Source: Streptomyces sp. NBC_01353 (GTDB taxonomy: Bacteria; Actinomycetota; Actinomycetes; Streptomycetales; Streptomycetaceae). From it: a DNA stretch of 64,000 nucleotides. The stretch covers positions 2,976,001 through 3,040,000 of the forward strand of contig NZ_CP108352.1 of NCBI RefSeq assembly GCF_036237275.1, written 5' to 3'. How positions within the stretch are numbered: position 1 is the first letter of the stretch; the number at the start of each line of letters is the position of its first letter. Below are positions 52,426-61,081 of the stretch, one piece after another. The notes beneath the pieces are model-generated. The model searched no databases. It had not been told where the DNA came from and saw only the letters and a list, made by a program, of their open reading frames with translations. The position numbers and the translations under genes are program-made.

Positions 52426-55400
52426 GTGTCGTCTCAGTCCCCCAGTAACTCGAGTACCTCCACCGACCAAGACGGGCAGGGTCAAAACCCTGCGACCGCC
52501 TTTGGTGCCAATGAGTGGCTCGTCGACGAGATCTACCAGCAGTACCTCCAGGACCCGAATTCGGTCGATCGTGCCTGGTGGGACTTCTTCGCCGACTACA
52601 AGCCCGGTGCCACGGAGACTCCGGCCGCCCCGGCCGCCACCGCTCCGGTCGCGCCGCAGGCGGGCCCCGCACAGGCCACGCCTGCCGCCCCGGCCGCCGC
52701 CCCGGCGCCCGCCGCCCCGGCCGCTCCGGCCCCGGCTCCGGCTCCGGCTCCGGCGAAGCCCGCCGCCGCTCCGGCGCCCGCGAAGGCCGCGCCCGCCGCC
52801 AAGGCCCCCGCGGCCCCGGCCCCCGCTGCCGTCGGTCCCGAGCTGATCACGCTGCGCGGCCCCGCCGCCGCCGTCGCGAAGAACATGAACGCCTCGCTGG
52901 AGGTGCCGACGGCCACGTCCGTCCGCGCCGTCCCGGTGAAGCTGCTCTTCGACAACCGGATCGTGATCAACAACCACCTGAAGCGCGCCCGGGGCGGGAA
53001 GATCTCCTTCACGCACCTCATCGGCTACGCGATGGTGCAGGCGATCAAGGCCATGCCGTCGATGAACTACTCCTTCGCGGAGAAGGACGGCAAGCCGACC
53101 CTGGTCAAGCCGGAGCACGTGAACTTCGGTCTCGCGATCGACCTGGTGAAGCCGAACGGCGACCGCCAGCTCGTCGTCGCGGGCATCAAGAAGGCCGAGA
53201 CGCTGAACTTCTTCGAGTTCTGGCAGGCCTACGAGGACATCGTCAAGCGCGCCCGCGTCGGCAAGCTGACGATGGAGGACTTCACCGGCGTCACGGTCTC
53301 GCTGACCAACCCCGGCGGCCTCGGTACCGTCCACTCCGTGCCGCGTCTGATGCCCGGACAGTCCGTGATCATGGGCGTCGGCTCGATGGACTACCCGGCC
53401 GAGTTCCAGGGCACCTCCCAGGACACCCTGAACAAGCTGGGCATCTCCAAGGTCATGACCCTGACCTCGACGTACGACCACCGGGTCATCCAGGGTGCCG
53501 CCTCCGGCGAGTTCCTGCGGGTCGTCGCGAACTACCTCCTCGGCGAGGAGGGCTTCTACGACGACATCTTCAAGGCCCTGCGGATCCCCTACGAGCCGGT
53601 CCGCTGGCTCAAGGACATCGACGCCTCGCACGACGACGACGTCACCAAGGCCGCCCGCGTCTTCGAGCTGATCCACTCCTACCGGGTCCGCGGCCACGTC
53701 ATGGCCGACACCGACCCGCTGGAGTACCGCCAGCGCAAGCACCCCGACCTGGACATCACCGAGCACGGCCTCACCCTGTGGGACCTCGAGCGTGAGTTCG
53801 CGGTCGGCGGCTTCGCCGGCAAGTCGATGATGAAGCTCCGCGACATCCTCGGCGTGCTGCGCGACTCGTACTGCCGCACCACCGGCGTCGAGTTCATGCA
53901 CATCCAGGACCCGAAGCAGCGCAAGTGGATCCAGGACCGTGTGGAGCGCTCGCACTCCAAGCCGGAGCGCGAGGAGCAGCTGCGGATCCTGCGCCGCCTG
54001 AACGCGGCCGAGGCCTTCGAGACCTTCCTGCAGACCAAGTACGTCGGTCAGAAGCGGTTCTCCCTGGAGGGCGGCGAGTCCGTCATCCCGCTGCTCGACG
54101 CGGTCATCGACTCCGCCGCCGAGTCCCGCCTGGACGAGGTCGTCATCGGCATGGCCCACCGCGGCCGCCTGAACGTCCTCGCGAACATCGTGGGCAAGTC
54201 GTACGCGCAGATCTTCCGCGAGTTCGAGGGCAACCTCGACCCGAAGTCGATGCACGGCTCCGGCGACGTGAAGTACCACTTGGGCGCCCAGGGCACCTTC
54301 ACCGGCCTGGACGGCGAGCAGATCAAGGTCTCGCTCGCCGCCAACCCCTCGCACCTGGAGGCGGTCGACCCGGTCCTGGAGGGTGTCGTCCGCGCCAAGC
54401 AGGACGTCATCAACAAGGGCGGCACGGACTTCACCGTCCTCCCCGTCGCCCTGCACGGTGACGCGGCCTTCGCCGGCCAGGGTGTGGTCGCCGAGACGCT
54501 GAACATGTCGCAGCTGCGCGGCTACCGCACCGGCGGCACGGTCCACATCGTCATCAACAACCAGGTCGGCTTCACCGCCGCCCCGGAGTCCTCGCGTTCC
54601 TCGATGTACGCGACCGACGTGGCCCGCATGATCGAGGCGCCGATCTTCCACGTGAACGGCGACGACCCGGAGGCCGTGGTCCGCGTCGCGCGGCTCGCCT
54701 TCGAGTTCCGCCAGACGTTCAACAAGGACGTCGTGATCGACCTCATCTGCTACCGCCGCCGCGGTCACAACGAGGGCGACAACCCGCAGTTCACCAACCC
54801 GCAGATGTACAACCTGATCGACAAGAAGCGTTCGGTGCGCAAGCTGTACACCGAGTCGCTGATCGGTCGCGGCGACATCACGCTGGAAGAGGCGGAGCAG
54901 GCGCTCCAGGACTTCCAGGGCCAGCTGGAGAAGGTCTTCGCGGAGGTCCGCGAGGCCACCTCGGCGCCGGCCCCGGCGCACGTCCCGGACGCCCAGCCAG
55001 AGTTCCCGGTCGCCGTCACCACCGCGGTCTCCCAGGAGGTCGTGAAGCGGATCGCCGAGTCGCAGGTCAACATCCCGGAGCGGATCACGGTCCACCCGCG
55101 TCTGATGCCGCAGATGCAGCGCCGCGCGGCCTCCGTCGACGACGGCACCATCGACTGGGGCTTCGGCGAGACCCTCGCCCTCGGCTCGCTGCTGATGGAG
55201 GGCACCCCGGTCCGGCTGTCCGGCCAGGACTCCCGCCGCGGCACCTTCGGTCAGCGGCACGCGGTCCTGGTGGACCAGGAGACCGGCGAGGACTACACCC
55301 CGCTGCTCTACCTGGCCGAGGACCAGGCCCACTACAACGTCTACGACTCGCTGCTCAGCGAGTACGCGGCGATGGGCTTCGAGTACGGCTACTCGCTGGC

Positions 55401-56199
55401 CCGCCCGGACTCCCTGGTCATCTGGGAGGCCCAGTTCGGTGACTTCGTCAACGGCGCGCAGACCGTCGTCGACGAGTTCATCTCCTCGGCCGAGCAGAAG
55501 TGGGGCCAGACCTCCGGCGTCACGCTGCTCCTGCCGCACGGCTACGAGGGCCAGGGACCGGACCACTCGTCCGCGCGCCCGGAGCGCTTCCTCCAGATGT
55601 GCGCGCAGGACAACATGACGATCGCCATGCCGACCCTGCCGTCAAACTACTTCCACCTGCTGCGCTGGCAGGTCCACAACCCGCACCACAAGCCGCTCAT
55701 CGTCTTCACCCCGAAGTCGATGCTGCGTCTGAAGGCCGCGGCGTCGAAGGTGGAGGAGTTCACCACCGGCGGCTTCCGCCCGGTGATCGGCGACGACTCC
55801 GTCAACCCGGCCGACGTCCGCAAGGTCGTCTTCTGCGCCGGCAAGGTCTACTACGACCTGGAGGCCGAGCGGCAGAAGCGCGGTGTCACGGACACGGCGA
55901 TCATCCGTCTGGAGCGCCTGTACCCGCTGCCGGGTGCCGAGCTCCAGGCCGAGATCGCCAAGTACCCGAACGCCGAGAAGTACCTGTGGGCGCAGGAGGA
56001 GCCGGCGAACCAGGGTGCGTGGCCGTTCATCGCGCTGAACCTGATCGACCACCTGGACCTGGCGGTCGGCGCCGACATCCCGCACGGCGAGCGCCTGCGT
56101 CGGATCTCGCGTCCGCACTCCTCGTCCCCGGCGGTCGGCTCGGCCAAGCGCCACCAGGCCGAGCAGCAGCAGCTGGTCAACGAGGTCTTCGACGCCTGA
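52426..56199 (+). CDS. kgd: Multifunctional 2-oxoglutarate decarboxylase/dehydrogenase (Kgd/OdhA)
   Basis: A 1257-residue E2-E1 fusion typical of actinobacteria. In order: the short E1 N-terminal segment [20 protein letters not shown]; a 90-residue Ala/Pro linker in place of a lipoyl domain (about 60-140); an E2 succinyltransferase-like domain with catalytic His352 in YDHRVIQG; then the ThDP-dependent E1 body (about 380-1257) with [19 protein letters not shown] and GHNEGDNP. It feeds 2-oxoglutarate into the TCA cycle, working with AceF-type E2 and Lpd encoded elsewhere. GTG 52426 is preferred because family members begin there; GTG 52399 is in frame upstream. Confidence 0.95.
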   Translation: MSSQSPSNSSTSTDQDGQGQNPATAFGANEWLVDEIYQQYLQDPNSVDRAWWDFFADYKPGATETPAAPAATAPVAPQAGPAQATPAAPAAAPAPAAPAAPAPAPAPAPAKPAAAPAPAKAAPAAKAPAAPAPAAVGPELITLRGPAAAVAKNMNASLEVPTATSVRAVPVKLLFDNRIVINNHLKRARGGKISFTHLIGYAMVQAIKAMPSMNYSFAEKDGKPTLVKPEHVNFGLAIDLVKPNGDRQLVVAGIKKAETLNFFEFWQAYEDIVKRARVGKLTMEDFTGVTVSLTNPGGLGTVHSVPRLMPGQSVIMGVGSMDYPAEFQGTSQDTLNKLGISKVMTLTSTYDHRVIQGAASGEFLRVVANYLLGEEGFYDDIFKALRIPYEPVRWLKDIDASHDDDVTKAARVFELIHSYRVRGHVMADTDPLEYRQRKHPDLDITEHGLTLWDLEREFAVGGFAGKSMMKLRDILGVLRDSYCRTTGVEFMHIQDPKQRKWIQDRVERSHSKPEREEQLRILRRLNAAEAFETFLQTKYVGQKRFSLEGGESVIPLLDAVIDSAAESRLDEVVIGMAHRGRLNVLANIVGKSYAQIFREFEGNLDPKSMHGSGDVKYHLGAQGTFTGLDGEQIKVSLAANPSHLEAVDPVLEGVVRAKQDVINKGGTDFTVLPVALHGDAAFAGQGVVAETLNMSQLRGYRTGGTVHIVINNQVGFTAAPESSRSSMYATDVARMIEAPIFHVNGDDPEAVVRVARLAFEFRQTFNKDVVIDLICYRRRGHNEGDNPQFTNPQMYNLIDKKRSVRKLYTESLIGRGDITLEEAEQALQDFQGQLEKVFAEVREATSAPAPAHVPDAQPEFPVAVTTAVSQEVVKRIAESQVNIPERITVHPRLMPQMQRRAASVDDGTIDWGFGETLALGSLLMEGTPVRLSGQDSRRGTFGQRHAVLVDQETGEDYTPLLYLAEDQAHYNVYDSLLSEYAAMGFEYGYSLARPDSLVIWEAQFGDFVNGAQTVVDEFISSAEQKWGQTSGVTLLLPHGYEGQGPDHSSARPERFLQMCAQDNMTIAMPTLPSNYFHLLRWQVHNPHHKPLIVFTPKSMLRLKAAASKVEEFTTGGFRPVIGDDSVNPADVRKVVFCAGKVYYDLEAERQKRGVTDTAIIRLERLYPLPGAELQAEIAKYPNAEKYLWAQEEPANQGAWPFIALNLIDHLDLAVGADIPHGERLRRISRPHSSSPAVGSAKRHQAEQQQLVNEVFDA

Positions 56200-56219
56200 C
56201 CCGCTGTACCGGTACGCAC

Positions 56220-56255
56220 GGAGGCCCGGCACCCCGCGAGGGGTGCCGGGCCTCC
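56220..56255. terminator. Strong bidirectional terminator after kgd
   Basis: GGAGGCCCGGCACCCC pairs perfectly with its 16-base complement (56240-56255) over the tetraloop GCGA. It lies 20 bases after the kgd stop and 13 bases before the stop of the convergent minus-strand operon. Confidence 0.85.
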
Positions 56256-56268
56256 GGCGTGTCCGGGG

Positions 56269-59200
56269 TCAGCCGAGGTTGGCCTCGAAGTCCCAGTAGG
56301 GGCGGTTGCGCTGGCGCGCCGACAGGGTGTGCGGATGCTGGGCGCCCAGGGTCCTGGTGAGGGTGAGCAGGGCGTCCTCCTCCAGCTTCCCCGCCTCCTC
56401 GACCTCGCGCAGACCGCGCAGGTCGGTGGCGAGCGCCACCTGGCAGGACAGGGTGAGCGGGTGCTCGTTGCCGAGCGTGTGCCGGGCGCGGCGCAGGGTC
56501 TCCCGGCTGAGTTCGGCGGCGTCGGCGACCCGTCCGTTGAAGTTGCGGGCGGCGGTGGCGTTGAGGGCGCAGCCGAGGGCCCAGGGGTGATCGGGGCCGA
56601 GGGAGGCGGTCAGACCGGCGAGCGCGCCCTCCAGCATGGCCAGGGCGTCGGCGCGTTCGCCGGAGGCCTGCATGACGAGCGCGGTGTTGGCGAGGACGCC
56701 GGTGGCGACGGGGTGGGCGGGGCCGAGGAGCGTACGGTAGCCGGCCTCGGCCTCGCTGCTGAGCTCCCTGGCATGGTCCAGGTCGCCGTGCTCGCGCAGG
56801 TAGTTGGCGTAGTTGTTGATGGAGGAGAGCGTGGAGTAGTGGGCGCGGCCGTGCACCTGCTCCTGCTGTTCGAGCAGGCTGGCCATGGTGGCTCCGAGGT
56901 CCTGCTGGAAGCCGCCCTCACGGCGGCGGCAGAGCGCGAGCTGGGCGCGGGCGTAGAGGGTCTGCAGGTGCTGCGGCCCGAGGACCTGGACGTGCACCCG
57001 TACGTTGGCCTCCTGGCGGGCGAGCGCCTCCCGGTAGTTGCCGAGCAGGCGCAGGTCCTGGGCGACGGCGTTGCTGGAGTTGAGGGTGTGGGCGTGCCGG
57101 GTGCGGAGCACGTTCTCGCTGCGGGCCAGCGAGGCGACGTCCTGGTCGTACGCCTCCCGGTACCGGCCGAGCATGCGCAGCACGACGCCGAGGTTGTGAC
57201 CGGCGACGAGGGTGAGGAACTCGTTCTCGCCGAGGAGCCGTTGGGCCTCCATGTACGCCTCGCGCTGGATCCGTTCCGACTCCTGGTACTGGCCGAGGAA
57301 GCGCAGGTCGCTGGCGATGGAGACGGCGGACCGGAGGGAGCCCAGCTCGTCCCTGGTCTCGGCGGCGTTCAGCCGGTCACGGACGGCGATGTCGAGTTCG
57401 TACGCGTCCCGGAACCGGCCGAAGGCGCGCAGGATGTAGCTCTCCTGCGTGGTGAGTTCCAGCATCTCGGGGCTGACCGGGTCCATGAACCTGGACCAGT
57501 GGTCCCGGATCTTCTCCGCCAGGCGGATTCCGGCTCGGTGCTCGGAGCTGCGGAAGCAGTAGCGCAGGCAGTTGAGCACGGCGGTCTGGACGCGCGGGTT
57601 CCGGCTGGCGAGGGCGCCGGACGGCTCCAGGTGCGGCAGGAGTTCGGCATACCGGGGCCAGTGCCGGCTGTCCATGGGGTTGCCGGGGTCGGCCTCGGCG
57701 AGGAGGGTACGGACGGCCTTGCGGTGGGCCTCGCGGTGTTCGCCGTCGGTGAGCCGGGCGACGATGTCGTGGACGAGCCGGTGCATGTGCACGGACTCCT
57801 GGTGCGGCCCCACCTCGACGTTGGTGACCGGCCCGCGTGACTCGCGGCTGAGCACCGAGTAATTGACAAGGGTGTCCAGGGCGCGGGTCCAGGCGGGCAG
57901 GTCGGTGACCATCCAGCGGAGGTCCTCGGGGAGGTCCGCCTGCGGAAAGGCGCGCACGATACCGAGGGGGATGCGGCCGGGGGCGAAGGAGGCACACAGG
58001 CTGAGGACGTCGATGGCCTGCGGCTGGGCGCGTCGGAGCCGGTTGATCAGTATCGACCAGGAGGTGAGGGAGGCGTTGGGGAAGCCGTCGCCGGAGGGCT
58101 CGTCGACGGTGGAGAGCCGTCCGTCGCGGACCATGCGCAGATACTCGGGAACCTCCATGCCGGACTCGCCGAGCCAGGCGGCGGCCTGGACGAGCGGCAG
58201 GGGCACGTCGCCGAACTCGGCGGCGACCTCGTCGGCCTCGGGCGCGGAGATGTGCGGGGCGCGGCGCATGAGGTAGGCGGTGGACTCGGCACGGTCGAAG
58301 CTGGGGACTTCGAGGATGTCGGTGTGGTCGCCCCAGCCGCGGTTGCGGGAGGTGATGAGCACATGGCCGGGGCCCTGGGGCAGCAGCACGTTGGCGCCGT
58401 CGGTGTCGTCCCAGCCGTCGAAGATGATCAGCCAGCGGCTGTGCGGGTCGCCGCGGCGCAGGGCTTCGCGGACGGCGCGGATGCGCTCACCGGGGTCGTT
58501 GCCGGTGGGCAGACGCAGTTCGGTGGCGAGTTCGCCGAAGCGGTCGCGCTGGATGTTGCGGTCGTCGGAGTTGACCCACCAGATGACGTCGTAGTCGGGG
58601 CTGAAGCGGTGGGCGTACTCGGCGGCGATCTGGGTCTTGCCGATGCCGGACATGCCGAGCAGGGTGCAGGCGGCGCTGCCGCGCTCGGCGTCCATCAGCC
58701 GTTCCTGTAGCTCGGTGAGCAGGTCGTCTCGGCCGGTGAAGCGGGGGTTGCGGCGCGGGACCTCGCCCCAGATGTCGGGCGGCGTCTCCGGGTAGCGCAC
58801 CAGCGCCCCGGCCGGGACGCGGCGGCCCGCCGAGCGGCGCGGTTCGATGCCGAGCCTGCTGAGCAGCCGCGCCTCCGCCTCCTCCTCGCCGACGCCCCAG
58901 AGGCTGACCGGTTCGAGGACGGCGGTGGCCGGGAGGAGCGTGCGGTTGGTCAGGTTGACGGCGGCGAACCGTTCGGCGTTGGCGGCGACGAAGCCGCGCA
59001 GCACGTCGTTCCATTCGCCGGCGGCGCGGGGGCCGAGCTGGAAGAACCAGTCGTCGAGGACGAGCAGGACCTGCCCGCGGGCGAGCAGCAGGTCGCCGAG
59101 GGAGTCCTCCAGCGCCGACTCGCGCGGGGGGTCCCAGCGCAGGGCCGTGGTGCGCACCCCGTGGGCTTCGAGGCGCTGGCCGATCCAGGCCGACCACGGG

Positions 59201-59295
59201 CGGTGGTAGCCGGGGAAGACCACGAGGACATGCCCAGGCGTGGCCCTTCCTCCGTACTCCGCCGCTGCGCCGCCACCCGACCGCTGTTCCGCCAT
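56269..59295 (-). CDS. TIR-like / NB-ARC / TPR protein of the FxsT type
   Basis: A 1008-residue multidomain protein. Residues 20-150 form a divergent TIR-like domain (VLVVFPGYHRPWSAWIG, then GEWNDVL with Glu94 at the usual catalytic-Glu site). Residues about 190-480 are an NB-ARC ATPase: P-loop Lys220 in GMSGIGKTQ, Walker B LIIFDGWDD, sensor ITSRNRG, and a GLPL-like DVPLPLVQ. From about 600 to the end there are ten or more TPRs (NNYANYLREHGDLDHAREL type). The protein ends YWDFEANLG, like FxSxx-COOH-system FxsT proteins. ATG 59295 fits GGGAG nine bases before it. It is the last gene of the right-hand operon. The role is inferred to be signal-gated regulation or defence. Confidence 0.85.
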   Translation of the reverse strand: MAEQRSGGGAAAEYGGRATPGHVLVVFPGYHRPWSAWIGQRLEAHGVRTTALRWDPPRESALEDSLGDLLLARGQVLLVLDDWFFQLGPRAAGEWNDVLRGFVAANAERFAAVNLTNRTLLPATAVLEPVSLWGVGEEEAEARLLSRLGIEPRRSAGRRVPAGALVRYPETPPDIWGEVPRRNPRFTGRDDLLTELQERLMDAERGSAACTLLGMSGIGKTQIAAEYAHRFSPDYDVIWWVNSDDRNIQRDRFGELATELRLPTGNDPGERIRAVREALRRGDPHSRWLIIFDGWDDTDGANVLLPQGPGHVLITSRNRGWGDHTDILEVPSFDRAESTAYLMRRAPHISAPEADEVAAEFGDVPLPLVQAAAWLGESGMEVPEYLRMVRDGRLSTVDEPSGDGFPNASLTSWSILINRLRRAQPQAIDVLSLCASFAPGRIPLGIVRAFPQADLPEDLRWMVTDLPAWTRALDTLVNYSVLSRESRGPVTNVEVGPHQESVHMHRLVHDIVARLTDGEHREAHRKAVRTLLAEADPGNPMDSRHWPRYAELLPHLEPSGALASRNPRVQTAVLNCLRYCFRSSEHRAGIRLAEKIRDHWSRFMDPVSPEMLELTTQESYILRAFGRFRDAYELDIAVRDRLNAAETRDELGSLRSAVSIASDLRFLGQYQESERIQREAYMEAQRLLGENEFLTLVAGHNLGVVLRMLGRYREAYDQDVASLARSENVLRTRHAHTLNSSNAVAQDLRLLGNYREALARQEANVRVHVQVLGPQHLQTLYARAQLALCRRREGGFQQDLGATMASLLEQQEQVHGRAHYSTLSSINNYANYLREHGDLDHARELSSEAEAGYRTLLGPAHPVATGVLANTALVMQASGERADALAMLEGALAGLTASLGPDHPWALGCALNATAARNFNGRVADAAELSRETLRRARHTLGNEHPLTLSCQVALATDLRGLREVEEAGKLEEDALLTLTRTLGAQHPHTLSARQRNRPYWDFEANLG

Positions 59296-59353
59296 CTGTA
59301 CGTCTCCCGTCCCGCTGCCACGCAACGCAGTGTCATGCGCCCTTGGCACAGTG

Positions 59354-60634
59354 TTACCCAGCCGCCCTCGGGGCCGCGCCCAGGCTCGCGTGGTGCAGCC
59401 TCATTTGATGGACGAACTCCCGCCCCTCACTGGTCAGTTCATCTGATTCAAGCAGGATCGCCAGAGCCTCATCCACCTGATCGTGGAAACGGTCGAACTG
59501 CTGCCCCGCACTGGTCCGCCAGGGTGTGGACACCCCCTCGGCCGTGGCCGCGCGCCGCCACAGATCGGTCAGGGCCAGATGGGCGTAGGCCCCGTGGAGC
59601 ACGCCCGCGATGGGCCTTGGATCGGACCGCCAGCCGACCCGGTGCACTGCGGCCCGTCCCGGCAGGTACAGCGGTACGAACTCGTGCAGCGTGGCCAGTT
59701 TGCTGTGGTGGACCTCGTGGACCAGAGTCTCGGCCATGTCCTGCGCCCCGGAGGGCAGCGAGGTCAGCACGGCGCCGGGAGCGACGCTCAGCGTGGCCCC
59801 CGAGGAGCCCGGGCCATGAGGGACCAGCGGCACGAGCGCGTGGACCGCGCGGCGCACCTCGGCCGCCCTGGCCGGGTCGGTGCGCACCAGGAGGTCCTGA
59901 GCGGATCGCCAACAGGCGGACCAGGCCGCCCGGTCGGTCACCGCGTGGTCCGATCCCGCACGGGCCGGGCTGCCGATACCGCCGGGCGGTACCCGGTAGG
60001 GGTCGAGGTCGTCGAGGCGGGCGGCCGAGCCGCTCAGGACGCGCAGCCCGGTCCAGCCGGGCCCCCATCCGGTCAGCGCGCCGGTCCGCCGGTCGGAGAG
60101 CACCAGGACGACGGGCGGCCGGTGCGTCAGGCCCTCCGAACGGATCCGTACGGTACGGGACCGGGCCCGGATCCGGACGCGACCGGCGCCTCCCGCCCGC
60201 AGCCGTCCGACACCGGGCAGCGAGAGGAACCCGCCCGGGGCGTCGAGGGTGACGTCGAGGGGCGAGCCGGACCGCAGGGCGGCCGTGACGGCGAGGATGT
60301 CGAGCCGGGCGAGATGCCGGACGAGGCCCGGCCCGAGCGGCTCCATGAGCGCGGTGGCCAGCCAGGTGCCGGTCGTGGGGTAGTCGAGCAGGTCGCGGAC
60401 CACATCGGGGCGGCGTTGTTCGACCCGCTCCAGCAGCTGCCAGGATTCGGCGAAGCGTTGGAACACGGCCGCGTCGACGGCCTCACGGTGCCGATGGACA
60501 CGCACCGACAGGGCCTTGAGCAGCACCAGGCGACGGGCGTGCAGGGTGGAGCGCAGCAGGGAGGCGCTACGGGTCGCGGAGCGGGTGCGGGCCAGCTCCG
60601 CGAAGGCCGCGGCGTGCGGCGGGGCGAGGGTCAT
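59354..60634 (-). CDS. HExxH-type putative peptide beta-hydroxylase (RiPP modification)
   Basis: A 426-residue protein with the motif VHEVHHSKL (His306-Glu307, His310), and a later His in HGAYAHLALTDLW. This matches the HExxH-motif family that travels with, or is fused to, FxSxx-COOH peptide maturases and is regarded as an Fe(II)/2-oxoglutarate-type peptide beta-hydroxylase, not a zinc peptidase. The N-terminal two-thirds is helical with a central beta-rich part (about 165-200) typical of the family. It follows the small peptide gene by 75 bases and precedes the FxsT-type gene by 58. GGGGAGG precedes ATG 60634. Confidence 0.78.
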   Translation of the reverse strand: MTLAPPHAAAFAELARTRSATRSASLLRSTLHARRLVLLKALSVRVHRHREAVDAAVFQRFAESWQLLERVEQRRPDVVRDLLDYPTTGTWLATALMEPLGPGLVRHLARLDILAVTAALRSGSPLDVTLDAPGGFLSLPGVGRLRAGGAGRVRIRARSRTVRIRSEGLTHRPPVVLVLSDRRTGALTGWGPGWTGLRVLSGSAARLDDLDPYRVPPGGIGSPARAGSDHAVTDRAAWSACWRSAQDLLVRTDPARAAEVRRAVHALVPLVPHGPGSSGATLSVAPGAVLTSLPSGAQDMAETLVHEVHHSKLATLHEFVPLYLPGRAAVHRVGWRSDPRPIAGVLHGAYAHLALTDLWRRAATAEGVSTPWRTSAGQQFDRFHDQVDEALAILLESDELTSEGREFVHQMRLHHASLGAAPRAAG

Positions 60635-60709
60635 CCTCGCCTCCCCGGCCGGACAGCGGACGCTCGTCCGCTTCTGACCGGAAACAAGCGGTGGAGACGG
60701 CCTGGGCGG

Positions 60710-60931
60710 TCAATGACCGCCGCCCGATGTGCAGTTGTCGACGAGTGCGCCCTCGTTCCAGGACTCGGCGAGATCCCGGGGCTGCCACAGGACCCGCTCG
60801 ACGGCCACCGCCAGCTCCGGATCGTCCATGAAGCGCAGTGTGCGCAGGTCGACGGCCGCGAGATCGGGCAGGTGCGGTGGGCGGCCCTCGCCCTTGTCGA
60901 CGCCGGCAACCCACTCCATGTGCTCCAACAC
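60710..60931 (-). CDS. Putative RiPP precursor peptide with FxsA-like leader
   Basis: A 73-residue peptide. The middle (LPDLAAVDLRTLRFMDD, then AVAVERVLW) has the pattern of FxsA leader peptides (DLSxVPLxxL ... ALxRVL), which bind the maturation enzymes. The C-terminal 20 residues (ESWNEGALVDNCTSGGGH) differ from the FxSxx end of classical FxsA and are rich in Asn, Asp, Trp and Gly, suitable targets for beta-hydroxylation. GTG 60931 has a perfect GGGGAGGAG site 6 bases away; ATG 60919 is the alternative. It lies between the SAV_2336-type gene and the HExxH gene on the same strand. Confidence 0.7.
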   Translation of the reverse strand: MLEHMEWVAGVDKGEGRPPHLPDLAAVDLRTLRFMDDPELAVAVERVLWQPRDLAESWNEGALVDNCTSGGGH

Positions 60932-61081
60932 GCTCGGCTCCTCCCCACCGACGCCAGTCCCCCACGGTCGTAGCGGCGGAGCGGTTCTTCCCGACGCCAG
61001 GAAGTCAGAAACCCGTTCGACTCAACTGCGCCCATTCACGCCCCCGTTATCCAGCCGTTCTCGTAGCGCCTCTCCGGCGGT

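Noticed and set aside
52620-52845. GC-rich low-complexity block near the kgd start as a repeat element
   Set aside because: It is in frame and encodes the usual Ala/Pro linker of actinobacterial Kgd.
52198-55566. 1122-codon minus-strand frame opposite kgd
   Set aside because: Codon-third-position artefact of GC-rich kgd; no recognisable domains.
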